The position numbers were made by a program, and so were the translations under genes. A model generated the notes under the pieces. The model did not search any database. It saw only the letters and a list, made by a program, of their open reading frames with translations, and was not told where the DNA came from. Shown piece by piece: positions 31,736 to 42,100 of a stretch of DNA of 60,000 bases. How positions within the stretch are numbered: position 1 is the first letter of the stretch; each line of letters begins with the position of its first letter. The stretch covers positions 5,215,575 through 5,275,574 of the forward strand of contig OX442324.1 in NCBI GenBank assembly GCA_949358305.1, written 5' to 3'. Source of the stretch: Strigamia acuminata. Lineage: Eukaryota > Arthropoda > Chilopoda > Geophilomorpha > Linotaeniidae.

Positions 31736-31974
31736 GTGGGAGCGAGAATAAGAATTTGGCCTACAAATTACTGTAGATGTTTTTTAACTATCTTTTTGTT
31801 TGTTTCCAGCCAGTTAATTAGTTTGCATACGGTGTTTTTTTTTGTTCTATTTGCCTTGGTTCACGTATTTACAACTTTTCCCTGGCGTAAATTAATTCCT
31901 AACGTAATATTTTCGTTATATCTAGAACGCAATGTGAATGCGGTAGCCACTACGTGTTTATTATTTCCTAATGA

Positions 31975-33390
31975 ATATAACATTAGGCCAGAAAGGTAAA
32001 ATAAATGTCTTTTTAAATTTTAATATTTTATTTTAATATTTAATTTGAGACGGAATTTTGGCAAATGCATTTGCACTTTAGGCCTAACTGCTGTGATTGA
32101 ATTCAGCCAGTTTTCACATCACTTTCATTAAAAAATTAAAAATACCCTAAAATATTATTAAATTTGAAAAATATCTTACCAACATGTCTCTTGAACATCA
32201 AACTGAAATTCCCACCTCTAAATCATTGCATGGCCCAAGATTCATTTCGAAAATTACCGACCAACGATTACTGCAACCATAATAGTAACTGCTGCAACTG
32301 AAGGCCGTCACACGTCGTTAGCTCACGTCAGACATCACCCTCCTCTTCTTCCCAGTTCCCACAATGCAATCTGATTCTTAGTTATCGTAGCTGTGATTGG
32401 CTTAGAACCGAGCCATTTACTGCGCATGTGCGATGAAGATATTTAAATTGATATTTATCTTGATATTTAGCTTGATATTTAGTTTGATATTTAGTTTGAT
32501 ATTTAGCCTGATATATGGGAGGATAAACCCCAACTACCATTTGTTCGATATAATATTAAGCCAGAAAGGTAAAATAAATGTCTTTTTAAATTTTAATATT
32601 TTATTTTAATATTTAATTTGAGACGGAAGTTTTGGCAAATGCATTTGCACTTTAGGCCTAACTGCCGTGATTGAATTCATCCAGTTTTCACATCACTTTC
32701 ATTAAAATATTAAAAATACCCTAAAATATTATTAAATGTGAAAAATATCTTACCAACATGTATATTGAACATCAGGAGTCTTCATTACCTAATAATTGCC
32801 TAATAAATGTGGTGGATGGCTGAGAATGAAACTGCTGCAAATAGCGACGAGATGTGTTTTCAGCCTGGTCTGCTTGCTTGTAAAAAATAAAAATAAAAAT
32901 ACCAGAATTCATTAAATTATTCAGATGTAAAATAAACAATTTTGGAACATTTATAATACAGTTTAAAATAAACAAACTGAATTTCCCACCATGGCCCAAG
33001 ATTCATTTTGAAAAATACCGCCAATTGATTTTTGCAACTGTCGGCCGTCACACGTCGTTTCCTCACGTCAGACAACACCCTCCTCTTCTTCCTCTTCTTC
33101 CCAGTTCCCACAATGCAATCTGATTCTTAGTTCTCGTGGCTGTGATTGGCTTAGAACCGAGCCATTTATTGCGCATGTGTGATGAAGATATTTAAATTGA
33201 TATTTATCTTGATATTTAGCTTGATGTTTAGTTTGATATTTATGGAATGATAAACCCCAACTACCATTTGTTCAATATAACATTAAGCCAGAAAGGTAAA
33301 ATAAATGTCTTTTTAAATTGTAATATTTTATTTTAATATTTTATTTGAGACGGAATTTCTGCCAAATTTATTTGCACTTTAACCCTAACT
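31975..33390. repeat. Tandem duplication of a ~574-bp segment
   Basis: Copies start at about 31975, 32549 and (partial) 33276, each with CCAGAAAGGTAAAATAAATG followed by TTTGAGACGGAA. The second copy is 727 bp because it carries an extra ~190 bp (about 32775-32965). Each copy ends with a run of GATATTTAG(T/C)TT short repeats (32445-32515 and 33188-33242). No coding gene is recognised. Confidence 0.75.
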
Positions 33391-33405
33391 GCCTCTTTAA
33401 CCCAA

Positions 33406-33525
33406 GGCTGCCGAGTTTGGGAGGGCTGCCGAGTTTGAGGGGGCTGCCGAGTTTGGGGGGGCTGCCGAGTTTGAGGGGTCTGCCGAGTTTGGGGGGGGCT
33501 GCCGAGTTTGGGGGGGCTGCTAACA
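33406..33525. repeat. GGGCTGCCGAGTTTG minisatellite
   Basis: About six copies of a 19-20 bp unit GGGCTGCCGAGTTTGGGGG (or GAGGG), followed by diverged GCTGACGGCTGACGGCTGAC near 33585-33602. Open frames over it on both strands are repeat artefacts. Confidence 0.75.
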
Positions 33526-33602
33526 ACCCAAGGCTGACGGCAGCCGAGTTTGGGCGGCTGTGGGGGTTTCGGGAAATGGGGGGCTGACGGCTGACGGCTG
33601 AC

Positions 33603-35208
33603 GATTAGTCCATCCCGCAAACTCGTGCTTGTTGAGTTTAAAAGAGCAAATTAATTTTTAATAGCATAAAACATAGCTCATAACAATTTGATGTAAACAA
33701 TGGAAATTAAAAGTGAAATAGGATAATGAAAATTCTGAAAGTGCGAACGGCCGAGATAGTTGATGAAATTTCGACGCAAACTTCGTTAAATTCGTGCTCG
33801 TCGGTTAAAAATAAGATTAAACGGGAAAAATTTATTTTTAGAAGGATGAAATTAATTTAAATAGTGATAAAATGTTGTAAATAAAGTGAATTTAGATGTA
33901 AATTGTTAGGAGAAAACTAATAAGAGCGTGAGTTGACGAAGTCACCAAAGTCTTTATTTATTTATTTATTCAAACTTTATTTATTAGTGACAAATTTTGT
34001 GAATGTGATTGAATAAATTTTTAAAAATTTTTTTGAATAATTTTTGAGAATTAATAAGAAATATTAATCAAGTTGATGTTGAAAATTTTGAACTTTTATA
34101 GAAAATTGGGAAATTGAAAAAAAAAAGAAAAGAAAAGAAAAAAATTTGAAAATACAAAAATATGTTGATAATTAATGTGTTGAATTGTTGATATCGTGTT
34201 AATTTGTTAAAAATTGTTGATTTTACTAACAAAATGTTGAAATAATTCTGTTTATTGATTACAGGTAACATGCTTGGTATAAGATTGATATTAATTTGTT
34301 GGTTATTATTAAAATTAAAATTAAAGTTAAAATTAAAATTAAAATTAAAAGAGCAAGAGCTGCCCTACTCTAAGTTGAGTAGGCTCCACGGAACATGAAA
34401 ACACGGCGTCACCTGAACCCCATCTCTGAAAGAACCCTTCCGAACGGAGCCCCAACTACGGTCAAATGCAAGGACCAAAATAACCACTTCTTCCCTGATC
34501 AGCAGAATGGCAAAGCTGGATTTCCTTGACGTTTAGTATTCGGTTAGCCAATGATATCAGAGGTCTTCGACGACTTGATCAGAGAACGTTTGACAAAAAT
34601 TGTGGCTGATTTGAATTGTAAAGAAATAAAATGTTAAGGAAGAAATTCGTGCGTTTTGTTGTGTTTTGATTCATGCACGCTGATAACTCTTGGAATATAA
34701 TGCGGGATTTTTTTAATTTACTCACCCAAATGTATTTTTGCGATGTTCAAACCCCAGTTCTTATCCAATTGCGATGGATGACAAAGATTGAGTTTTAAAA
34801 TCTAAATTATCTGAAGCATTTACTCATGGTGTGGAATTTGGCTGAACATTTCAGATTGTTCCTATGAAACCTATGAAATTTTTCTTATATTTAGGCACCG
34901 TAGATATTCAGACAAAAATTTATCTAGCAGTCAAATAAAAATATTTATTAACCACATCCAGAAAAGTCCTATTTTACAATCAATTTATATTGCCAATAAA
35001 ATGTGTAGGTTGTTACAAAACTTATTTACATAAACGACAATTCAAACCATTCAACATTATCTCCAGTTCGTCCTGTAAACTGCGGTAGTGAATTCATTAG
35101 AAAAAAAAATAAAAAAAAATAACTATTTTATTTTCGCATCTAAAGAGTAAAAATTTTAAAAACTGAAACCGTCACATTCGGATCACATTGACACACTTGC
35201 TCAGAAAC
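33603..35208. other. Intergenic AT-rich DNA with a GC-richer segment
   Basis: Mostly AT-rich. A (TTAAAA)n tract at 34311-34352 precedes a compact GC-richer segment (34353-34640) that contains the hairpin CTACTC-TAAGTT-GAGTAG and ends with AATAAA near 34626. That segment has no open frame of note and could be a 3' exon or a repeat fragment. TTTATT at 34944-34949 is a possible minus-strand polyadenylation signal for the importin gene. Confidence 0.35.
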
Positions 35209-37162
35209 CTATGGAAGCAGAGCGGGATCCTACAGAGCCAAAAATAAAAAAAAAATAAAAAATAAAAAAATTTAAAGTTTCAAAAATCGCTCTCACCTTC
35301 TCAGAGAAATATTGATCGATTATATCATAAGACAATCTATATATCTCTTCGCTCTGATGATTTTGTAGCACTTCAATCGTGTCCAAACCTGTTAAAAAAC
35401 AATGTAAATCCTTAACTCGCACACTTTTAAAACTTACCGCCACATTTCTCAATCATGTAGCAAATTTCCATCAACTGGTTTCCGGCCATCCTGAGAATGT
35501 TCATGATGCCGTCCAAGACAATTAGAATGAGGATAACGTCTTTACCCGTCAGAAGATTACAGAAGGGCCGTATCACTCCTTCGTGGACCAAATATGCAAC
35601 CTGCTTTCTGGTGCCGTTGTTTGAAAGGTTGCTGATTGCCCTAGCAGCTTCTCTTTGTGTTTCGATTTCGCCCTGCAAACATTTCAAACAACATTAATTG
35701 CACCACGAAAAGAAATCACCTTCTCACGTTTCCTAAGTGATGAAATATTAAAGGGATCAGATTGGCGTCGATAACCGCCTGCACCTGTTGCTGATTCCCC
35801 GCAATAATATTCGACAAAAACAACACAGACTCCTAAAAAACAACAAAAATGTATTTCTTTCTTGAATTTAATTTAATTTAAATGTATCTACCATGTTGAT
35901 CTTCTCCTTCTGGTGTGTGAGGAGTGCTGGAAAATGAGAAAGCGCGTTGCAATTCAAAACAAATTGTGTCTGCTCGTCACTGCCAGTTGCAATGTTTACT
36001 ACTGCCCGAAGTGCCGCTGTCTAATCAAATAAAAGAAAACAAATTAAACCAAATTGATATTTTTTTAAAAAGCTCCCAATACTTGTACTGCAATCTCTTT
36101 GTGACTTAGAAGTGGTACGAGATATTGCACGACACCGCAGTCTATGACCATTTGAATCTGCTCAATACCTTCGTCGGTCACAAATGATAAAGCCCAAATA
36201 GTATTTACTAGAATCTGAACAAAAAATTGTTAATTTACCGCGTTTTACAAATTTAAAACATATTTACATTAACATCGGTGTGGTGTATCAGCATGCACAA
36301 GGCGGCGAGAATCTCGGTGATAGTTTCGGCAGGAAGATCACTGTTGCGACACAAGTTGACTATGACTCGCGTTACGTTGCGCAGCAGTGAAGTGGGAATG
36401 TCGGGGCTTATGATCGCTAACAATGGTTGAACCACGCCTAAAGAAATAGCATTGTCTCTCTCGAATTGATCCCCAATAATGTTCCCTAGCGCCCAAACAG
36501 CTTGCTCGCACACATTGTGATGCGGAGAATGTAGCAGCTCTAGGAACAATGGCACCGCCCCTAACACAGATTGAGAATTGGAATAAAAACTCTTCGAATG
36601 TGTTGAAAAAACACGTTTTTCGGAGTAATACCTGCATCAACAACCGCTTGCGTCTGATACGACTTGCCGGCTGCGATGTTTGTCAAAATCCACGCAGCTT
36701 CTAACTGAAGAGATGCACTGAAATTGAAATTTGATTAACGCGCCCGTTGTTTTACTGCATTTTATTTCATTTTTCTTACTTTTCGTGGCATTCTAAACAA
36801 CGAACTAAAATCGGCAGCATTCCAGATTTAATCAGGTATTCAATAGGAGAATCTCTCCCACTAGACAAGACATTTCTAGCAGCTTGCACAGCGTTTAACT
36901 GTAAACTCTGCTGATTACCGCTCACGTTTAGAACAGTCGGCTCCAAACTGGCGTGGTTAAGACATTTATCCGCTTTGTCTTCGTCGGTCGCGTCTGCTTC
37001 CGCAGATTCACCTTTGTCAGTAGAATCTGTTTGCGCAGATTCCCCTTCACCTTCGTCGGTCGATTCTGTTTGCGCAGTTTCGTATTTGTCGGTCGAGTAT
37101 GTTTGCGGCACATTGCGTCGTTTCAATAAAGATTCGTCGCTTTTAATTTTTCTCAATTCCAT
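35209..37162 (-). CDS. Importin subunit alpha (KPNA3/4 type), diverged
   Basis: Nuclear import adaptor that binds NLS cargo in its ARM-repeat groove and importin-beta through its IBB. Nine exons in transcript order: 37162-36780, 36717-36632, 36560-36268, 36214-36083, 36020-35892, 35832-35728, 35672-35438, 35388-35297, 35229-35209; phases match, giving ~491 residues. Family blocks are clear: [19 protein letters not shown] (end of IBB), [35 protein letters not shown]-type ARM repeats, [23 protein letters not shown]. Oddities: the IBB is only half present; codons before ATG (RNEAT) still match the family, so an upstream exon may be missing. A repeat-rich insert ([20 protein letters not shown]) precedes ARM1. 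Groove tryptophans are replaced at 221 (Arg), 345 (Leu) and 387 (Arg). The C-terminus stops at DPALLP. Confidence 0.88.
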
Positions 37163-37177
37163 GGTCGCTTCGTTTCG

Positions 37178-38015
37178 GATTCTACTCGTAGGATTTTACT
37201 TAAATTAAGTTATGTGTGGGCTGAGTTCCAATGAACTCAGCCCTCAACTTCAGTCGACTGTTCTATTTAGAATGTTAAGTTGTTGTCAAGCATTGCCTGC
37301 TTGGCAACGGTGCATTCGTTGCTCGCGAATTTAGCATTGTTGTTATTGCACTCTCTAACACGGCAAACAATCTAAGAAATGACACATCAATGGATAAACA
37401 ATTATTCGAGTTCTTGTTTATCTAACAAAAAAGCGAGAGATTGGTTTGTTGGAGAAGATTTATAAGTTCGCGCAGAAGAACAGCTCCACGCGGCTGCGGT
37501 GGCGCCCGAATTAAAAAAAAAATAAAAAAATAAATAAAACATAGGGGTCCGCAAATGGCTGCGGAAGGGCTCCACAGACCGTAATTCTGGTTTTGATAGG
37601 ACCTACTGAAGTCAAAAACATACAAATTGGCAATCACGTACGTTAAAAATAATCGTTTGAGTTTGTGTTTGCCAGAAAAGGATAAGCTGTAGTAGATTCC
37701 AACTAAATTTTTTATTTTTTTATCAAATTTTTATGTTAAGCCTAATTTGAAAAGAACGTCAGGTTTCACTGTAGTAGATATTCGAACGGTTTCACATTTT
37801 TTAATTAATTTTTTTGTTTGATGGAGACCCTAGATGGAAAAATTAATTTCCCATGAGAGCCTCAATTTTAGAGTTAATAGAAATTTTAGTTTTAGGTAAT
37901 TCAAAGCATTCCAAACGGTCAAATTGGTAATTTCGTCAATAGATGGCGATCTCCGCTTTTATTCTTTAACGGTTGCTCATTTTCCATCGACGAATTCCAA
38001 AGCAAGGATAACTAG
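37178..38015. promoter_or_regulatory. Divergent intergenic region between importin-alpha and the small gene
   Basis: About 840 bp separate the minus-strand importin start from the plus-strand 78-residue gene, so the region probably serves as a two-way promoter. It contains the inverted repeat GGGCTGAGTT / AACTCAGCCC near 37218-37244 and GCTTGGCAACGG near 37299. I searched the minus strand for the missing IBB half and did not find it. Confidence 0.4.
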
Positions 38016-38405
38016 ATGTTCAAGGTAGAGTTTTTCGATTTCTTATTCATCGTCAGTGTTATTCAATTAAAAGTATAACATTTTTTATTTTTCTGTTTAA
38101 AATGAAACTAGCGGTTGACGTTCGGCCTAAAACACGACACAAACCACGATTATTACGCGGGTTACCTCGGCGATTACATCAGGTTGCATCGCGTGCGCGC
38201 CATTTTGGCAACAGATGGAGCAATGGTCTGGTTTGTTGGCATAGTTTAAACATTTCCTGATTTATTAAAGATGCAAATTAATCTTTTCTAGGCGCCGATA
38301 ACGGAAAAACCAATCACTTCTCACTTTCCATTCTCAATTGACGAGTTTAAAGTCAAACAACTTAAATTACTCGAACAAAAGCAAGAAATACATTCCAACT
38401 TGTAA
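38016..38405 (+). CDS. Small three-exon gene, unrecognised 78-residue protein
   Basis: Exons 38016-38024 (ATG TTC AAG, donor AAG/GTAGAG), 38112-38225 and 38292-38405 (stop TAA). All junctions are in phase 0 and the introns are 87 and 66 bases. The product begins MFKRLTFGLKHD, continues with YYAGYLGDYIRLHRVRAIL and ends FKVKQLKLLEQKQEIHSNL. It has no signal peptide or TM helix; the C-terminal third is predicted helical and charged. I do not recognise a family. Small size, a very short first exon and a position head-to-head with a housekeeping-type gene suit a conserved small protein, for example mitochondrial or ciliary, but that is a guess. The second donor (ATG/GTCTGG) is weak; without splicing there the frame stops seven codons later. 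Confidence 0.5.
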
Positions 38406-38639
38406 TATTTTTCGGAATATATTTTAACTGATTTGGTTCGAAACACCGAAAAGTGCAGAAAAGTGGCTTAGAAAAAAAAAAAGAAAGAAAAGAAAGATGG
38501 AAAGTAATAGTTTGAGTAATAAGTTGAATGATGTTAAACTTTTCACACCTCTTTCAATTTAACTCACACTTTAAGCCAAATCCCTCACACTCCCTCCCCT
38601 CTAACAGCCCTATGATGTGAATGGAATTTCCCTCTTTGT

Positions 38640-38940
38640 CCCCCTCGTGGCCCTTGTTGTGATTGATGATGCTTGTACCACCATTGGCCGGCGCCGTGTA
38701 TGACGTCAGGCCAGCCCGGCGCCCGGTGTGGAATGTGGCTTGCCCCCCAGTCGCCAACCAAGTGTGCAGGTGAGAGGCCAGTCGCTCGTTCGTGACACCC
38801 ACATCCAGTTTACCGCTTCGCAAACTCATTCCACGCTTCGTCACCGAACGTGCACCTCGAATACACGTCCAGCGATCGACTCCGAACGCGCGAACCGAGC
38901 CAATCTCACCTGTTGACGCTCGACATGTCTGCTTGTTATG
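38640..38940 (+). promoter_or_regulatory. Promoter and 5' UTR exon of the Dachsous-type gene
   Basis: A GC-rich stretch in AT-rich surroundings. It holds CCATTGGCCGG (inverted CCAAT) near 38680 and a perfect CRE palindrome TGACGTCA at 38701-38708. A likely noncoding exon ends TGTTATG/GTAAGA at 38940/38941. It contains an ATG (38924) whose frame does not join the cadherin frame. The main exon starts near 39130 after ATTAG, a weak acceptor. Confidence 0.5.
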
Positions 38941-39132
38941 GTAAGAAGTTCTCCTGACGCCTTAGGGCGCTCGGGGCCAGGAATTTATCGCGGAGCCATG
39001 GGGCGTCTCAGACAAAGACGCGCTCGTGCTTGATTTTCGACACTTGTGATGAGCAGAAATAAGTTCGAAAACTGATCATTTCCCCGCTACGCACACAATG
39101 ACCGTGAAACGTCTCAAGCCGAACATTAGGCC

Positions 39133-42100
39133 ATGATTGCGGTTGCAGGGGTCCGCTGGACCCTGGTGGTGATGTTGGCGATCTGCGGACGATGCTGCCG
39201 GGGCTTGGTGGATCCGTTTTTGGAAGATGCGAGTGCCGTGGATATCCGGGTGCGGCTCGAAGTGGAGGAAGAGCGACCGATCGGCACGGTGGTCGGATAC
39301 ATTCCCACCAAAGCCGGATTCACGTACCGATTCAGTGACAATTCGCCCGAGTTCCACCTCAACTCGACGAGCGGACAAATCAGCACGGCCATTGTGCTCG
39401 ATCGCGAGTCGATGAAGTGGGACCGCTTGGATTTTGTGATTCTCAGCAGCCAGCCGACATACCCCGTCGAGGTGCGCATCAGGGTGCTCGACGTGAACGA
39501 CAACGCCCCGACCTTCCCCGAGCCGTCCATACAAGTGTCCTTCGCCGAGAGTGCCAATGCGGGCACGAGGGTCATCATCGATGCAGCGCACGATCGAGAC
39601 GTCGGTCAGAACAGTGTCACCGCTTATCGCATCGTCTCCGGCAACGAGGAGGACAAGTTTAAGCTGATCGTGGTCACTAATCCGAGCGGAGAGACGCCCT
39701 ACCTCAATTTGGAAACGGTCGGGGAGCTGGACAGGGAGACGCAGTCGTCCTACCGCTTGAACATATCGGCGCAAGATGGTGGCTCGCCGCCGCTCATGGG
39801 CTTTTTGATCGTCGAGGCGACCATCGTCGACGTCAACGACAATCCGCCCATTTTCGATCACAGTGATTACGTGGTGAGTGTCAACGAGAGTGTCCAGCCG
39901 GGCAGCAAGGTGCTGCGGGTGCATGCGACCGACATCGACACGGAAATCAATGCGAAAATCACGTACTATTTGAGCGATGTCGAGATGCAGTTCGTCGTGG
40001 ATTCCGACACCGGTGTCATCATGACTCAGGACATGCTCGCGTGTCCGCAGAACTGTCCGCTAGGTGGCAAGTGCACGAAAAGTTGCGTTTTCACCGTTTT
40101 CGCACACGATCACGGCAGTCCGAGGCAAGACGGGCGAGCGTACGTGACTGTCAATTTGCTCGACTCGAACGACAACGATCCGCACATCGCTTTCCGCTTC
40201 AATCCGCCGTCCGCGAAATTCGGAACGGTGGACGAAAATGCGCAGAACGGGACCATCGTGGCCGCCGTGAGCGTCGTCGACCCCGACGACGGACCGTCCG
40301 GCCAGACGAGCGTGAGGATCGAGGCGGGCAACGAATTGCGACATTTTCGCATCGAACGCAACCAGGATGTGGACATTATTCGGGTCAATAGCGTTCTGGA
40401 TCGCGAAAAAATCGGCAAATACAATTTGACCATCGTGGCGTCCGACAAGGGCTCTCCGCCGCGAACGTCCACCTCGCACTTGATCATCATCGTCAACGAT
40501 GTCAACGACCACGAACCCGTGTTTGAGCGCAGCGAATATTTTTCCGTCTTGCAAGAACTCGTACCGGTCGGCACGTTTGTGGTGGGCATATTGGCGACCG
40601 ACGAAGATTCCGGGGTCAATTCCAACGTGTTTTACGCCATCGCATCCGGCAACGACAACAATTGGTTCCACATCGACGTGGTCACCGGTTTGGTCACCAC
40701 CGCCAAACCCTTGGACAGGGAAAAGCAGAGCGTCGTCACCCTCAAGATCTCTGCTCGCGATGGCGGGCCGAATCCAAAATGGGCTTTCGCCATGTTGAGG
40801 ATCGAAGTGTTGGACGAGAACGACGAAACGCCCACATTCCCACACTCCCTGATGAATGTGTCGCTAATTGAGAACCAACCGGCAAACACATTGCTCATCT
40901 CGCTGACAGCAAATGATGGGGATCAAGGCACTAATGGCACGGTGCATCATTACCTGGCTGAAGAGACAGCCAGACTCTACCCAGACGTCTTCACTCTGGA
41001 TCGCAAGCAGGGTCATTTGCGCACGTCCGCCATGTTGGATCGAGAGAAAGTGGAGTTTTACACCATCAAAGTGGTCGCCACCGATCTCGGACAGCCGCCA
41101 AAGTCGTCCACTGCCACGGTGTTGTTGTCCGTTCTGGACGTGAATGATAACGATCCTGTGTTTTATCCGTCCAGCTATTTCGTCACCGTCGAAGAAACCG
41201 CCGCGGTCGGAAGTGCGCTCGTCCAGTTGTCGGCCACCGATGCCGACTTGGGAGTGAATGGCGAACTGAATTACTGGCTCGTGTCGGACGTGGCCGAATT
41301 TAGCGTCTCGACAAGCGGACTGGTCGAGTTGAAAAGCAAATTGACGAGGTCGCAATACGAATTAGTCGTCGGAGTGAAAGATGGCGGCGAGCGCAAGGCG
41401 AGAAGCGATGCAGTGGTTCGAATCGTGTCGGTGAAGAAGGACGGAAACGACGGAAACAAATTGGAGTTCACGCAGTCCGGAGGTTATTTTTTCAACATAG
41501 AAGAAGAAGATGGCGGACGGGCGAGCCAAAGTGGGTCCAGACAGGTCGGACAAGTCTCTGCGTTCAGTCGCGATTCGAAAGGTATGGTGGAATATTCTAT
41601 TATTTTGGGCGATCCGTTTGGCACGTTCTCGATTGGCGAGCACTCTGGAAGCATCCAGACGTCGCGAATCGTTGACAGGGAAGAATCAGCCGGGTATTTG
41701 TTGGTCGTGCTGGCGAGATTGGGCAACGCGTACGGGAAAACCGCAGTGAACATTACCGTAAACGACGTGAACGACAACCAGCCATTGTTTGTAAACAACT
41801 CGAGTCGGGTGTACGTAAAGGAAAACTCGCCCAAGGGTTACGAATTGTTTTTGGCCAAAGCGGAGGACGCGGACGAGGGAGCGAATCGAGAAGTACGTTA
41901 CAATTTGACGGTAAATCCGGGCAACGTGTTCGGTATAAACGCGCAGACGGGAATGTTGTATCTAAAAACGATGCTCGATTACGAGCGAGTGAAAGAATTC
42001 GACGTTGAAGTGCTCGCTCAAGATGGCGGCACACCTGTTTTGATGTCAAGGATGTCCCTGAAAATTGTAGTTGTCGATGTTAACGACCACACCCCTGTGT

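Noticed and set aside
31685-31999. 104-codon frame starting MLLLILTFTVITS
   Set aside because: It lies across the right arm of the palindrome and into a duplicated repeat, and the tail is hydrophobic low-complexity; kept only as part of the palindrome finding.
37285-37310. GCTTGGCAAC near importin-alpha as a second RFX X-box
   Set aside because: Only one half-site fits the consensus; the other half mismatches at two key positions.
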